Of a stretch of DNA of 64,000 bases, positions 27,533 through 36,765 are shown in pieces (position 1 is the stretch's first letter; each line of letters starts with the position of its first letter). A model generated the notes under the pieces. That model saw nothing but the letters and a program-made list of their open reading frames with translations. It was not told the DNA's origin and searched no databases. A program made the position numbers and the translations under genes. The stretch spans positions 24,841 to 88,840 of the forward strand of contig CACZHK010000003.1 in the NCBI GenBank assembly GCA_902780915.1. The letters are read 5' to 3'. The stretch comes from Pseudoselenomonas ruminantium. GTDB taxonomy: Bacteria > Bacillota > Negativicutes > Selenomonadales > Selenomonadaceae.

Positions 27533-27935
27533 AGCCCCCGCCTCCTGCTGCCATCTGGGGCTTCTTTTCCTGACGGGCTTTCTTCATGGCCTGTGCCCAG
27601 GCATCCCGCAGCTCCGTGATGATATCTTTGGCCTCCCCTATCTGCTTGGTGTCGTTCTTGAGGTTGCCCTCTACCAGTCTATCGTAGCAGTAGTTGTACA
27701 GGGGCATCAGCTGATGAGATATCTCGTAATCCATGTTCAAGGTGATGCGGAACTCGGAGATGATATTCTGCGCTTTCTGCAGCGAGATATTTGCCTGTTC
27801 ATAGTCCTTGCGTTCAAGTGCTTCGGTGCCTTCGTTGATGAACTTCAGGCACCCGTTGTAAAGCATCAGTGTCAACGCCTCCGGCGTTGCGGTCATAATC
27901 TGCTGCCTGCGATAGGCTTCAGCTGCATTTACCAT
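27522..27935 (-). CDS. fliS: flagellar export chaperone FliS
   Basis: 137 residues. AAEAYRRQQIMTATPEALTLMLYNGCLKF and the helices that follow are characteristic of FliS, the cytoplasmic chaperone that holds flagellin unfolded before export. The C-terminus is Gly/Ala-rich. GGGGAGG lies just before the ATG. Neighbours are fliD upstream and the fliT-like gene overlapping downstream, the usual fliD-fliS-fliT order. Confidence 0.95.
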   Translation of the reverse strand: MVNAAEAYRRQQIMTATPEALTLMLYNGCLKFINEGTEALERKDYEQANISLQKAQNIISEFRITLNMDYEISHQLMPLYNYCYDRLVEGNLKNDTKQIGEAKDIITELRDAWAQAMKKARQEKKPQMAAGGGGYVG

Positions 27936-27977
27936 AGTATCCTCCCCATGTTTTGTTATTTTGGCGGTATCCTACAA

Positions 27978-28112
27978 AGCCTTCCCCTTAAGGGGAAGGT
28001 GGCAGCCCGAAGGGCTGACGGATGAGGTGCGACCAAGCTCGTATAGCTAACATAGCTTGAAATGTCCCACCTCATCCGCCCCTGCGGGGCACCTTACCCA
28101 AAAGGGAAGGCT
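27978..28112. repeat. paired palindromic intergenic repeat
   Basis: A second large inverted repeat built from the same unit as at 27042-27178, with CTTCCCCTTAAGGGGAAG and CCCGAAGGG hairpins, fills most of the gap between fliD and fliS. Confidence 0.85.
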
Positions 28113-28144
28113 AATTGCCACCGCTTTTGATGTTCAGTATACTA

Positions 28145-30094
28145 TCACTGTCCGCCGGTGATATAGCCCAGCTGCATGCCCAGCTTCTGGATGGCGGACT
28201 CCATCTTGTCATATCTCTTATACAGAGCACTCTCAAAGGCATTCATCATAACCTTAAAGTTGCTCATCTTCTGCTGCATGTCCTGAATCAGCTTGCCCAA
28301 GGAGCTGCCGTCTGCCACTTCCGTAGTGCTGCCGGCGTAGGACTTGATGGACTTCATGGATTTATTGGCCACATCGCTGACACGCTGGACGACACCGTTC
28401 TTGTTGTAGTCATCATCTTTGTCCAGATTGCCCATCATCTGATAGACGATATCCGGGTCTTCGGCAATGACCTTCCTCAGCTTGTCTTCGTCAATCTTCA
28501 GATGGCCTCTATCTGTCTTGGACTCTATCCCTAAGGACATCATGGTATGGTACTTGCCGTCCACAGACTCCACCGGGGTGTAGACAGCTTCGCGCAGGTC
28601 GCTGATGAGCTTGCCTACATATTCATTGTGGTACATGAGGCCGCTCTTGGCCTTTTCCTCCCACTTCTCAATCTGCTCTTCCGTCATGCCCTTCTTCTGA
28701 GATTCGGTGAGCACATCGTAGTCAGAATACTTCTGCTCATTGTACATGTCATTGAGCTTATCCAGCAGTTTATTGTAGTCATCTACAAAAGCTTTGACAT
28801 TCTCCACCAGTTTCTCAGTGTCCTGAGAAACCGTCATGGTGGAGGTGCCCACACCCATGAAGGAGTATGTCACATTGCTGACGGTGAGCTTGTTAGTATT
28901 GGTGGTGTATTCCTTGCCGTCGACGGTGACGGAAGCATCCTTGCCCGCCATGCCATTCATCTTGTCCGTATCGGTCAAGGTCGTGGTTGCGGTACCCTCA
29001 GCACTGTAGCCTCCATCAGAATTCGAAAGGGTGAAAGCGTAAGCTACAGTGGTGGTTGCAGTGCCCTTAGTGTCAACGGAGTAATTCATATTGAAGGAAA
29101 TTGAGCCATCTTCACCCCTAGAGAAACTTGCTGCGTAGCTCGTTCCATCTATAGTCACAGTCGCAACATCTGGTTCACCCGCATCCAGTTCTATTGTAGC
29201 TTCCTTGCCATTGATGGTAAGCCCGGAGTAAGTCCTGCTCTCTTCATCATAACTGACTGCAGAGGCATCTATGTTCAGGGACTCCTCCGACAGGGTTTCC
29301 TCGTAAGTTCCAGTGAACTTCATCGCGTCAATGCCCAAGCTGCTGGTACCATCGGCCTCCACATTCATCCTGTGCAGGTTCAGATTGCCCAGCATCTGAA
29401 CCGCAGCATCGTCATCGGCCTTAATATAGACACCATTGTCACTGCCGCCGTTGATGTTGTACAGGGAGAAGCTGTCGTTGTTGGCATCGTAGACGGCTTT
29501 GATATTCAGCCCTGCATTATTGAAGGCTGAGGCCAGGTCATTTAGGGTCTGGTTGTTCTTCATGATCTGGTCATAGGTGATTTCGACGGTGACAGTCTTT
29601 AACTTTTCTTCACCAGTTTCTTCATCGGTCACCTTGCTGCCATCGGCTACAGTGAATTTCAGGCCCGTCTCCCCCAGCTTGGAAGTATCTATCAAGTCAC
29701 GCAGATAGATGCTACCGTCTTTTTCCGAGTCAGGGCGCTTGATGCCCTCGTTGCCTGTCAGAAGGTAGGCATTGGAGGACATGCTTTTGACATTCACATA
29801 GTGGGTCATAGCCGGCGCATCAGCATTAGCCGTGGCAGTAGCCACTTCAGACTTGGTAGAACTTACCGTCTGCGGGTTCAAGGTCGAAGACAGCTTATAC
29901 TTCGACATAGTAGAAGTCGTGAAGGTGGTGAGATCTGAGTAGAGGTTGGCGTAGGCTTCCTTCGTCCACTCCTGCCGGACTTCCTTTTTGTACATGCGGT
30001 CATACTCATTCTGCTTGGTCAGCATGCCGACTTTTACCATGGAATCGACATCGATGCCAGAGCCTGAAAGACCGTAAATACCTGTTGCACTCAT
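28145..30094 (-). CDS. fliD: flagellar cap protein FliD
   Basis: 649 residues. N-terminal GIYGLSGSGIDVDSMV and the coiled C-terminus (AESALYKRYDKMESAIQKLGMQ region) match FliD, the pentameric filament cap that guides flagellin assembly. The central part is long and rich in Thr, Ser and Asp and is probably surface-exposed and variable. ATG 30094 has GAGGAGG upstream; flaG precedes it by 13 bases, so both are probably co-transcribed. Confidence 0.95.
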   Translation of the reverse strand: MSATGIYGLSGSGIDVDSMVKVGMLTKQNEYDRMYKKEVRQEWTKEAYANLYSDLTTFTTSTMSKYKLSSTLNPQTVSSTKSEVATATANADAPAMTHYVNVKSMSSNAYLLTGNEGIKRPDSEKDGSIYLRDLIDTSKLGETGLKFTVADGSKVTDEETGEEKLKTVTVEITYDQIMKNNQTLNDLASAFNNAGLNIKAVYDANNDSFSLYNINGGSDNGVYIKADDDAAVQMLGNLNLHRMNVEADGTSSLGIDAMKFTGTYEETLSEESLNIDASAVSYDEESRTYSGLTINGKEATIELDAGEPDVATVTIDGTSYAASFSRGEDGSISFNMNYSVDTKGTATTTVAYAFTLSNSDGGYSAEGTATTTLTDTDKMNGMAGKDASVTVDGKEYTTNTNKLTVSNVTYSFMGVGTSTMTVSQDTEKLVENVKAFVDDYNKLLDKLNDMYNEQKYSDYDVLTESQKKGMTEEQIEKWEEKAKSGLMYHNEYVGKLISDLREAVYTPVESVDGKYHTMMSLGIESKTDRGHLKIDEDKLRKVIAEDPDIVYQMMGNLDKDDDYNKNGVVQRVSDVANKSMKSIKSYAGSTTEVADGSSLGKLIQDMQQKMSNFKVMMNAFESALYKRYDKMESAIQKLGMQLGYITGGQ

Positions 30095-30107
30095 GAATCA
30101 CACCTCC

Positions 30108-30536
30108 TCAGGCATTCTTGTCGAGGAACGCGCCTATCCAGTCTTTGGCCTGGATCATGTTGTCAATCATCTCTTCAGGCGGAAGTTCTTTGATGACTTC
30201 ATTGGTGGCCTTGTCGATCATCTTGACGGACATGACGTTCACTTCTTTGTGATAGCTGAATTCCAGATTGCAGTTGATGCGGCTCATGAGCTCGTTGAGT
30301 TCCTTCATCATCTCCTGCATATCCTCTTCCTTGGGTTCCTCTTTCTTCTGGGCGTTGGCTTCTACAGTTTCCTGCACGCCCATCTTTTCATCCTGCTGAT
30401 TGTCCTGCAAGGATTCCGCAGAAGCCAAAGCGCCGCTCTGTTCCTGACGCTGTGCTGCCGTCCCGGCAGCGTTGTCCTGAGTCATGGCGCCAATCACTAC
30501 AGCGCCGGAAACCACATCATTGACTCTCCCAATCAT
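30108..30536 (-). CDS. flaG: FlaG family protein
   Basis: 142 residues. The C-terminal half (LEFSYHKEVNVMSVKMIDKATNEVIKELPPEEMID) is the FlaG domain; the N-terminal half is a low-complexity, Glu/Gln-rich region. FlaG affects filament length in other bacteria. The gene sits immediately upstream of fliD, its usual place. The ATG has GGAGGG 8 bases before it. Confidence 0.92.
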   Translation of the reverse strand: MIGRVNDVVSGAVVIGAMTQDNAAGTAAQRQEQSGALASAESLQDNQQDEKMGVQETVEANAQKKEEPKEEDMQEMMKELNELMSRINCNLEFSYHKEVNVMSVKMIDKATNEVIKELPPEEMIDNMIQAKDWIGAFLDKNA

Positions 30537-30623
30537 GGTTTATCCCTCCATAGATAATAAAAGTTGTCCCTAACCTTCAGATTCTCATTGCCGCCTGGAC
30601 GGCCTCCTCGCAGGAAAAAACCT

Positions 30624-30857
30624 TTAGGGCTCGCGCGGAGGCATCACCGAGCTGAAATCCAGGTTCTGAGGCACCGGGGCAGCGGCCTTCTGGTTCTCTT
30701 CCTGGATGGCACGGTAGATTTCCCCACGGTATATCTTGATCTCACGCGGCGCATCTATGGCCAGTCGGACATTCTCGCCCTGCACTTCCACTACATTGAT
30801 GACAATGTCATCACCTATCATGATCTGCTGTCTTGGTTTGCGGGTAAGTACTAGCAT
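30624..30857 (-). CDS. csrA: carbon storage regulator CsrA
   Basis: 77 residues. MLVLTRKPRQQIMIGDDI and VRLAIDAPREIKIYRGEIY are diagnostic of CsrA, a small dimeric RNA-binding protein that blocks ribosome access at GGA sites. The adjacent fliW encodes its antagonist; together they tie flagellin translation to export. The likely target is the flagellin leader at 26827-26875. The C-terminal 20 residues are Pro-rich and outside the conserved core. Confidence 0.97.
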   Translation of the reverse strand: MLVLTRKPRQQIMIGDDIVINVVEVQGENVRLAIDAPREIKIYRGEIYRAIQEENQKAAAPVPQNLDFSSVMPPREP

Positions 30858-30902
30858 ATAGTGGCATCCTCCTTAGTGTGTAGGCAACTACGTCTTGTGC
30901 TG

Positions 30903-31346
30903 TTATGCTTTCTTCTTTTCCGGGAACAATCTGTGCCTTGTAGTATAGCCACCCTTTTCCAGCACCACCTGCTTAGCCTGCATATTCTTCTTGTTCAGAA
31001 CCACAGGTGCCGTGAGATTAGCGGTCATGTTCTCTATCTTGCCCTGTGGTATGGTGATGATGGCATAAATCAGCATGTCTTCCTGGTCTTTGATACCCAG
31101 TTCCTTCTGGACTGCATCATCTAATTCAAACTCATAATCTGGGAAGAACAGGAAAGGTATGGTGATGAGAAAGGCCAGATCCGGGGTAGACAGGGACTGC
31201 ATGAAAAGATAGGGGCTTTCGCTGTCATAAGGAATGATGACAAATTCCTTCTCATCCTCAAAGGCAGGTATGCCATGAGCAAAATGAGCAATCTTGTCCT
31301 CCTCGATCTCAATAGTGCCAAAACGCAGGGTGTCGACTTTTCTCAT
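30903..31346 (-). CDS. fliW: flagellar assembly factor FliW
   Basis: About 147 residues from ATG 31346 (GGAGG 11 bases upstream), whose MRKVDTLRFGTIEI start fits the family; an ATG at 31382 would add 12 residues and overlap the preceding gene by four bases. FGTIEIEEDKIAHFAHGIPAFEDEKEFVIIPY is replaced here by its key parts: HGIPAFEDE and PDLAFLI. FliW binds flagellin and CsrA: free flagellin sequesters FliW, releasing CsrA to repress flagellin translation. Gene order yviE-like, fliW, csrA matches Bacillus. Confidence 0.95.
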   Translation of the reverse strand: MRKVDTLRFGTIEIEEDKIAHFAHGIPAFEDEKEFVIIPYDSESPYLFMQSLSTPDLAFLITIPFLFFPDYEFELDDAVQKELGIKDQEDMLIYAIITIPQGKIENMTANLTAPVVLNKKNMQAKQVVLEKGGYTTRHRLFPEKKKA

Positions 31347-31378
31347 AGTGTAGTGCGCCTCCATCTTAGCATGAAGCA

Positions 31379-31957
31379 TCATGCATAGATATCATATTTT
31401 CCTTCGGTAGTCCACTGCCGCACGCCTCCCTGCTGCGCAATATAGGTCTCAGCCTTGCCCGGGTTGTACTGCACATCTGCCTTGAACTGGGTCTGCACTG
31501 TCCAGTCATACTTGCCCTCGTCAGGCGTCCCCACCACTTGGCTGGGTGTATAGTGAATCTCGGGATTCGGTATGAATCTGGCTTCCAGATAGCGCCGCTT
31601 GGCGGCGAACTGGGCGAGGTGCTGCTTGGCCTGGTTTACTATCTCATCGTTGCCTTTCTTGGCTCCGCTATTGGCCATGGCCAGCCCATCATGGTTGTGC
31701 TTCTTGATAGCCGCCTGCAAGTCCTGCAAGCCACGCTGCCCAGCCGCACGGGTAAGGTCATCATTGGTGCTGTGACCATACGAGTGGCGGCTGGGATAGC
31801 TATTGATATCCAGCTTTGGCTGAGTTGTACCCTTATTCGACCTGGGAGCCACATATTCCGTGTGTGCTTCAGGCTTGATATATCGCGTTGACAGAGTGGA
31901 CGGTTGCGTGCGAATTCCTATCTGCGTGAATGTCTGACGGATATTCAATCGCAACAT
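31379..31957 (-). CDS. YviE-like (DUF6470) protein
   Basis: 192 residues. LRLNIRQTFTQIGIRTQPS at the start and the position between flgL and fliW match the DUF6470 proteins such as Bacillus YviE. Function is unknown. No signal peptide or membrane segment is visible. Translation starts at ATG 31957 with GGAAGGGGG upstream; the stop overlaps the possible upstream start of fliW. Confidence 0.8.
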   Translation of the reverse strand: MLRLNIRQTFTQIGIRTQPSTLSTRYIKPEAHTEYVAPRSNKGTTQPKLDINSYPSRHSYGHSTNDDLTRAAGQRGLQDLQAAIKKHNHDGLAMANSGAKKGNDEIVNQAKQHLAQFAAKRRYLEARFIPNPEIHYTPSQVVGTPDEGKYDWTVQTQFKADVQYNPGKAETYIAQQGGVRQWTTEGKYDIYA

Positions 31958-32009
31958 ATCTCTTTATTCCCCCTTCCGTTGGGAAATTCCTGCTAATCCA
32001 TTATTAAAA

Positions 32010-33362
32010 TTACAAGTAATCAGCCAGCGACTGAGGCAGGATGCGCGAGCCTACCGACAAGGACATATTATAGATGGTCTGCATGGTCATGAGGTCGATG
32101 GCGAGGCGGGCCACATCCGCATCGCTGCAGTTGCTGATGTCCTCGGTGATGGTCTCGTTCTGCTTGTCCAGCATGGTGGAGACGCTGTCGTAAACATTCT
32201 GGCGGGCAGCGGCAGAGGTTTCCGCCTCCACTACCTGCACATGAGCACGATCAGTGTTGGTGAGACCATCGGAGGAAAGCCATCTCACGTCCCCAGCCTC
32301 CATCTTGGCCACTACCTGCAACAGATCATTGAGAGCAGCGGTGCCGCCGGAGGAACCATTCACCTGATTGCCAGAGTTCTCATTGTCGAAAATGTCAGAG
32401 CCAAAGAGATCCTGCCCCGTGACATTCACCGTATCAGCCGTGGGGTCGGTGGTGCCATTGCGCTTGACCATGGAAATCTTCTTGTCATCACCGTTGTATT
32501 CCACCACATACTGCTTGATGGTGGCAAATTTGACCGTAGTAGTACTGCCATCATTGCATGCGATCGTAAAATCACTCATACCATCTGGCCTTATCTGACC
32601 ATTCTTGTCAAAATACTTGGATACATCTTTAGAACTATCCCATCCAGAAAGCTTACCAAGATCATCCCCATCTTTGACCTGAGTCTGACCATTACCCACC
32701 ATTCTCTTATATCCTTCATCCATGAATCCCTTGGTATAGACCTTGCCGGTAGTGGTACTAAGATAATAGGTGTTGCCATCAGCGTCATTGAGCGTCAGCA
32801 TCTGGGTCATATTGCCCTTGCTGTCTGCATAGGTATTGCCCTTATCATCCGCTATAGTGGAGAAAAAATTCTTCTGCGGATCATCCAAAGTCTTGGTGAG
32901 CCCCCTATCCACCTTTTCACTGGTTATAGTAAAAGGCTGAGTCAGGTCGCTTTGGCCTGCGAACATATAGCGATCACCCTGTTGAGTGTTTCCCAGGGAA
33001 ACCAGTTCACGAATCTTGGCTATCACATCCTTGCCAATGGCCTGAATATCAGTCGTACCATTGGTGTCGGTAGCCGCTTGAACGGTCTTTTCATGGATAG
33101 TAGTCAAGAGGTCTTTCATGTTGCTCATGGCTGAATCAGCGGTTTTCATCCATGATATGCCATTTTTCACATTGCTCTGGTACTGATCATTCTCCGTATC
33201 GCTGTTCTGGTAGCGGAGGAACTTGGAATAATTGACGGAGTCATCTGAGGGACGATGAAGCTTGCTGCCGTCGGACTGTTCCATGAGTTTTGCCTGGTCT
33301 GCATAGCTATCATTAAGCTGCTTCTGGTAGCGGCCTATCATCTGAGTGCTGCTTACGCGCAT
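32010..33362 (-). CDS. flgL: flagellar hook-filament junction protein FlgL
   Basis: About 450 residues from ATG 33362 (AGGTGG 5 bases upstream; a GTG nine bases farther lies in that site). MRVSSTQMIGRYQKQLND and the C-terminus (MTMQTIYNMSLSVGSRILPQSLADYL, in part) match the FlgL/flagellin-fold family that joins hook to filament. It is longer than the roughly 300 residues of many FlgL proteins because of a Thr/Asp-rich central insertion. It follows flgK by 45 bases. Confidence 0.94.
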   Translation of the reverse strand: MRVSSTQMIGRYQKQLNDSYADQAKLMEQSDGSKLHRPSDDSVNYSKFLRYQNSDTENDQYQSNVKNGISWMKTADSAMSNMKDLLTTIHEKTVQAATDTNGTTDIQAIGKDVIAKIRELVSLGNTQQGDRYMFAGQSDLTQPFTITSEKVDRGLTKTLDDPQKNFFSTIADDKGNTYADSKGNMTQMLTLNDADGNTYYLSTTTGKVYTKGFMDEGYKRMVGNGQTQVKDGDDLGKLSGWDSSKDVSKYFDKNGQIRPDGMSDFTIACNDGSTTTVKFATIKQYVVEYNGDDKKISMVKRNGTTDPTADTVNVTGQDLFGSDIFDNENSGNQVNGSSGGTAALNDLLQVVAKMEAGDVRWLSSDGLTNTDRAHVQVVEAETSAAARQNVYDSVSTMLDKQNETITEDISNCSDADVARLAIDLMTMQTIYNMSLSVGSRILPQSLADYL

Positions 33363-33407
33363 TGCTTCCACCTATCCTTTCGGTTGCTGAGGCTCTTGCT
33401 GTATTCA

Positions 33408-35264
33408 TTACCTGCCGACTGTGCCTGTGCTATTTATGAGTTTATCCAGCATTTCATCCATGGTAGTAAGGCATCTTGAGCAGGCACTGTAGCCCTGCTG
33501 GAACATGATCATATTGGTGAGTTCTTCGTTCCAGTTCACCGCTGATACAGACTTACGCCATTCGTCCACCTGTATCAGCACTTCATCCTGTGCCTTGACC
33601 TTGGAATCCATGGTCTCGGCATCGCTGCCCAGGGCGGTCATGCGCTGGTTATAGTAGGATTCAAGGGAAATGGTGCCCATAGAGCGCCGATCTGTGCCAG
33701 TTGCCTGGGTGCCCGTAAACTGCTTGGCAATAAAATCTACCACCGTATTTTCCTGATTCATATTGAAAAGGGTGCTCAAATCCACCGCATTAGTACCATC
33801 GCCGGTACCATTGGCTTCGGCTCTATGCAGTCCCAATTCCGTTGCCACATGGGTCGCAGGATCAACACTGGTAGTAGTGGTTCCCCAGTTGCGTGCAGCC
33901 ACCTTATTCTGCCCATTTTCTGCCGTGAGCAGGCTGTTGAGTTCCAAGGCTTTGATGATATCAATGGCCTTCAGATTTTCCGAAGAGATGGTATTGCCGT
34001 CATTTCCTTTCACAGTAGCCTTGCTGTAATAGTTGGTGATGCCTGCCTCTTCTTTGTCATAAGTAGATACTACCATATGCCAGCCAGCACTGTACTTATC
34101 AGCTTTCACAGTCTGAGTCGCTTCATCCCAGGTGTAGACAATGTCGGAAGCACCATAGAAATTGATGCCGGATGTACCCGTCAGTTCCGTTCCAGCTGCC
34201 GTGACAACATTAACCGGCTTTCCTGTATTAGTGTCTGTATCTTCTGTGATATTGCCGCTGGTATCTTCAGTACCATATGTGGCAGTACATGCCGAGCTAT
34301 CTATGCCCACCCCCTGCATATGCTGATGATTGAAGGTGGTGAGCATGAAAGCTGACATCTTGGCCAGGTAGTCAATATAGGCCTTGTCTTCTTCAATCTG
34401 GTCAAGCTGTGCCTTCAAGGTGCCGTTGGTGGGCTGATAGGAGATACCCGATTCCTTCAAGAGCACTGTGTAATCGTTGATGCCGTAAGTATCATTAGCT
34501 ACCGGGTCTGAAAGCTCCAAGGTGAGCTTGTTGATGCCATTTACCAAGGACACGCCATTTGACACCACGCTGTACATACCATTGGCCCCTTCGTAAATAT
34601 TCAGATTCACGAAAGAGGACAGCTTGTCCACCAACAAATCTCGCTGGTCGCGCAGGTCATTGGCCATAGCTCCTGTGGCCTCGGTGCTCATGATGCTGCG
34701 GTTCAACTGGACTATCTGATCCGTATAATCATTGATCCTGGTGATATTCAGTTCAACATCCTTATAATTGGCCTCAATCTGCTCCTGCATCTTCTGAGCC
34801 GCCGTATGGATGCGGTCGGCGAAAACCTTGCCCTTTTCTACCACCGTAATACGAGTAGAGGAATCACTGGCATTAGAGGACAGGGAAGACCAGGCCTTGT
34901 AGAAGTCCTGGAGTGAATCCTGAATGTTCTCAAGGGAGGTATCGTTGAAGATTGCCTCTATCTTATCATATTCCTTAGCTCTCGAAGTATAATAAGCGCT
35001 GGTGGAATTCTCGCTCCAGTACTGCCTGTCTGCATAAATATCACGGGCACGGGTGAGGGAGGTGGAGTCCACGCCCTGGCCTACCGCCACCTGTCCATAG
35101 ATGGAGGCTTCCTTGCGGGCATCCACGGCTGCCAGGTTCACATGCTGACGGGAATATCCTTCGGTGTTGGCATTGGAGATATTATGGCCAACCGTGTTTT
35201 CTGAAAGCTGGTTGGCATTGATGCCCCGTACCATGGTGTTGAGACCTGCAAAGGTGGAACGCAT
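33408..35264 (-). CDS. flgK: flagellar hook-associated protein FlgK
   Basis: About 618 residues. MRSTFAGLNTMVRGINANQ and NISNANTEGYSRQ are the conserved N-terminal rod/hook motif; the C-terminus (NMIMFQQGYSACSRCLTTMDEMLDKLIN in part) is the matching D0 helix. FlgK is the first hook-filament junction ring. ATG 35264 has GAGGG 6 bases upstream; an ATG two codons earlier overlaps that site. The flgN-like genes upstream encode its likely chaperones. Confidence 0.95.
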   Translation of the reverse strand: MRSTFAGLNTMVRGINANQLSENTVGHNISNANTEGYSRQHVNLAAVDARKEASIYGQVAVGQGVDSTSLTRARDIYADRQYWSENSTSAYYTSRAKEYDKIEAIFNDTSLENIQDSLQDFYKAWSSLSSNASDSSTRITVVEKGKVFADRIHTAAQKMQEQIEANYKDVELNITRINDYTDQIVQLNRSIMSTEATGAMANDLRDQRDLLVDKLSSFVNLNIYEGANGMYSVVSNGVSLVNGINKLTLELSDPVANDTYGINDYTVLLKESGISYQPTNGTLKAQLDQIEEDKAYIDYLAKMSAFMLTTFNHQHMQGVGIDSSACTATYGTEDTSGNITEDTDTNTGKPVNVVTAAGTELTGTSGINFYGASDIVYTWDEATQTVKADKYSAGWHMVVSTYDKEEAGITNYYSKATVKGNDGNTISSENLKAIDIIKALELNSLLTAENGQNKVAARNWGTTTTSVDPATHVATELGLHRAEANGTGDGTNAVDLSTLFNMNQENTVVDFIAKQFTGTQATGTDRRSMGTISLESYYNQRMTALGSDAETMDSKVKAQDEVLIQVDEWRKSVSAVNWNEELTNMIMFQQGYSACSRCLTTMDEMLDKLINSTGTVGR

Positions 35265-35295
35265 TTTCATCCCTCTTTCTATATACAGCGCTTAA

Positions 35296-35793
35296 TCACA
35301 CGCTGGAATCAAACATCTTTCTGTCACGGCCTCCATCCCTGCCCGGCCCGCCGGGGGCTGAGTAGATGGTGCCGGCTTGCACGCCGCTCATGAGATTCAC
35401 ATGGAAGTCTATGTATTCCTTGCTGCGGCTCATGAGCTGCTGGTTCAGGGCTATGCTCTCCCGCAGGGCTTTGCCCTGGGCATTCACCTTGCCCACCAAC
35501 CGGGAGGCCACATCCCTTTCCACAGAGTCAGGCTGGCTGGCTACAAAGGCCGACATGCGGGGGCAGCCTTGCTGCCGGAGAAAGGCTGCCTGTTCCTCTT
35601 CAAGGCGGGCATAATCTGCCAGGGCAGGCTCCAGCGCTTTGACGGTCCCCGAAAGCTCTGCCCCGCTGTTATGCAGCAAGGCTTCTTTCATGCCACTCAG
35701 CCACTCCACGCAGTTATTTCCCAGGAGCAGCTGCCTTTTCAGGAGAGCCACGGCCTCCTTCATGGCTGCTGCTTTCTCCTTGCTATTATCCAT
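35296..35793 (-). CDS. FlgN-like export chaperone (second copy)
   Basis: 165 residues, helical to about residue 130, ending in a Gly/Arg/Asp-rich tail (APGGPGRDGGRDRK). It follows the flgN gene at 35833-36312 and precedes flgK, and its layout of long amphipathic helices fits FlgN, the FlgK/FlgL export chaperone. Direct sequence signature is weak, so it may be a specialised partner. A short AGG serves as ribosome binding site before ATG 35793. Confidence 0.6.
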   Translation of the reverse strand: MDNSKEKAAAMKEAVALLKRQLLLGNNCVEWLSGMKEALLHNSGAELSGTVKALEPALADYARLEEEQAAFLRQQGCPRMSAFVASQPDSVERDVASRLVGKVNAQGKALRESIALNQQLMSRSKEYIDFHVNLMSGVQAGTIYSAPGGPGRDGGRDRKMFDSSV

Positions 35794-35832
35794 AGGCTTT
35801 ACCTCGATGATTGCTGCCTTTCCTGAAATATA

Positions 35833-36312
35833 TCATGCATCGTATTCAAAATTCTGCCTGTGGCTGACATTCTCCCTGCCGCCACGTCCGTAGACCGGGT
35901 CAACTGATACGCCGCCAATCCTTCCCAGGCGCTGGTTCACGGCACCGAGCGCGCCCATGGCCAGAATATTGTTGATCTCGGCCTGTGCCTTCACCTCTTC
36001 AACGAGCTTGGACAGAGCCTCGTGGGCATTCTTCAGCTCGCGGGCCAGGGGTCCCGCGAACTGATATGCATCCTGCATCTTTATTCCAGGAGTGATGGAG
36101 GGATATGCTGTGATGATTTTTAAGCATAATTCCTGTCTGGCAGACTCGGTTTTCTGAATGGAAGCGGCAATATCTGCCTCACGCTTGATAAGCCTGTCCA
36201 GGGTCTTCATATCCACCCCCACCAGAGCCGCATGCTTCTCTTTGCCCAGGGCTGCCACAACACCGTAGTCATTATTCAGCTTGCGTAAAATATTCAATAA
36301 CTCCTGCCACAT
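35833..36312 (-). CDS. flgN: FlgN family flagellar export chaperone
   Basis: 159 residues from ATG 36312 (GGGGAGG 7 bases upstream). MWQELLNILRKLNNDYGVVAALGKEKHAALV resembles the FlgN/YvyG start, shown here in short; the rest is helical. FlgN binds FlgK and FlgL before export. The order flgM, flgN, flgK, flgL matches Bacillus. The C-terminal GGVSVDPVYGRGG segment is flexible. Confidence 0.85.
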   Translation of the reverse strand: MWQELLNILRKLNNDYGVVAALGKEKHAALVGVDMKTLDRLIKREADIAASIQKTESARQELCLKIITAYPSITPGIKMQDAYQFAGPLARELKNAHEALSKLVEEVKAQAEINNILAMGALGAVNQRLGRIGGVSVDPVYGRGGRENVSHRQNFEYDA

Positions 36313-36344
36313 ATAATGCCTCCCCAAAGCCTAAATCCGGTCTC

Positions 36345-36629
36345 TCAGAACTGGAGGTTCATGATGCGCTCTGCCACGGCTGACACATCAGGCTCATAGG
36401 AGCCAGATTTCATCTTCTGGGCCAGGCTGTCCACCTTCTCGCTGCGGACTTCGTCCATGGTCTTCAGCTCGCTGAGCATATCGCTGAAACTCTGGGCCTC
36501 ACTAGAGAGAACCAGTTCATCCTTGAAGCTCGTGCCCTCTGCCTGCTGGGTGCGACGGACACTCTTCACCTGCTCGTTGTTGTAAAGGCTGGCCAGGGCT
36601 TGGAGAGCGCTGTTATTGCTGACATACAT
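36345..36629 (-). CDS. flgM: anti-sigma-28 factor FlgM
   Basis: About 94 residues from ATG 36629 (AAGGTGG upstream; a GTG 12 bases farther is within that site). The C-terminal RSEKVDSLAQKMKSGSYEPDVSAVAERIM is the sigma-28 binding helix pair of FlgM (ending NLQF). FlgM holds sigma-28 inactive until it is exported through the finished hook. It appears to have its own sigma-28 promoter (36665-36691), giving autoregulation. Confidence 0.93.
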   Translation of the reverse strand: MYVSNNSALQALASLYNNEQVKSVRRTQQAEGTSFKDELVLSSEAQSFSDMLSELKTMDEVRSEKVDSLAQKMKSGSYEPDVSAVAERIMNLQF

Positions 36630-36664
36630 TGTATTCACCACCTTCTATTTACTTCTGCCCTATC

Positions 36665-36691
36665 TATCGAAAAAAAAAGCAGGAGTCTTAA
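36665..36691 (-). promoter_or_regulatory. sigma-28 promoter of flgM, inside a terminator
   Basis: On the minus strand TTAAG (36687-36691), 17 bases and CGATA (36665-36669), the same form as before flagellin and flgE. The -35 element is the loop of the preceding hairpin terminator and the spacer is its U-tract. Confidence 0.65.
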
Positions 36692-36703
36692 CTCCTGCTT
36701 TTA
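36670..36703 (-). terminator. terminator after the yvyF-like gene
   Basis: AAAAGCAGGAGT/ACTCCTGCTTTT stem, loop TAAG-containing, followed by nine T on the minus strand; 63 bases after the yvyF-like stop and just before flgM. Confidence 0.88.
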
Positions 36704-36765
36704 GGCATTTATAGGAGATTATCTGTCGATATCTCCGTTTATCTTCGATTTTCTCGCTAAACCAA

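Noticed and set aside
27042..28112. Paired repeats as insertion sequence ends or CRISPR
   Set aside because: No transposase frame between them and no regular spacer structure; they are small intergenic palindromic repeats.
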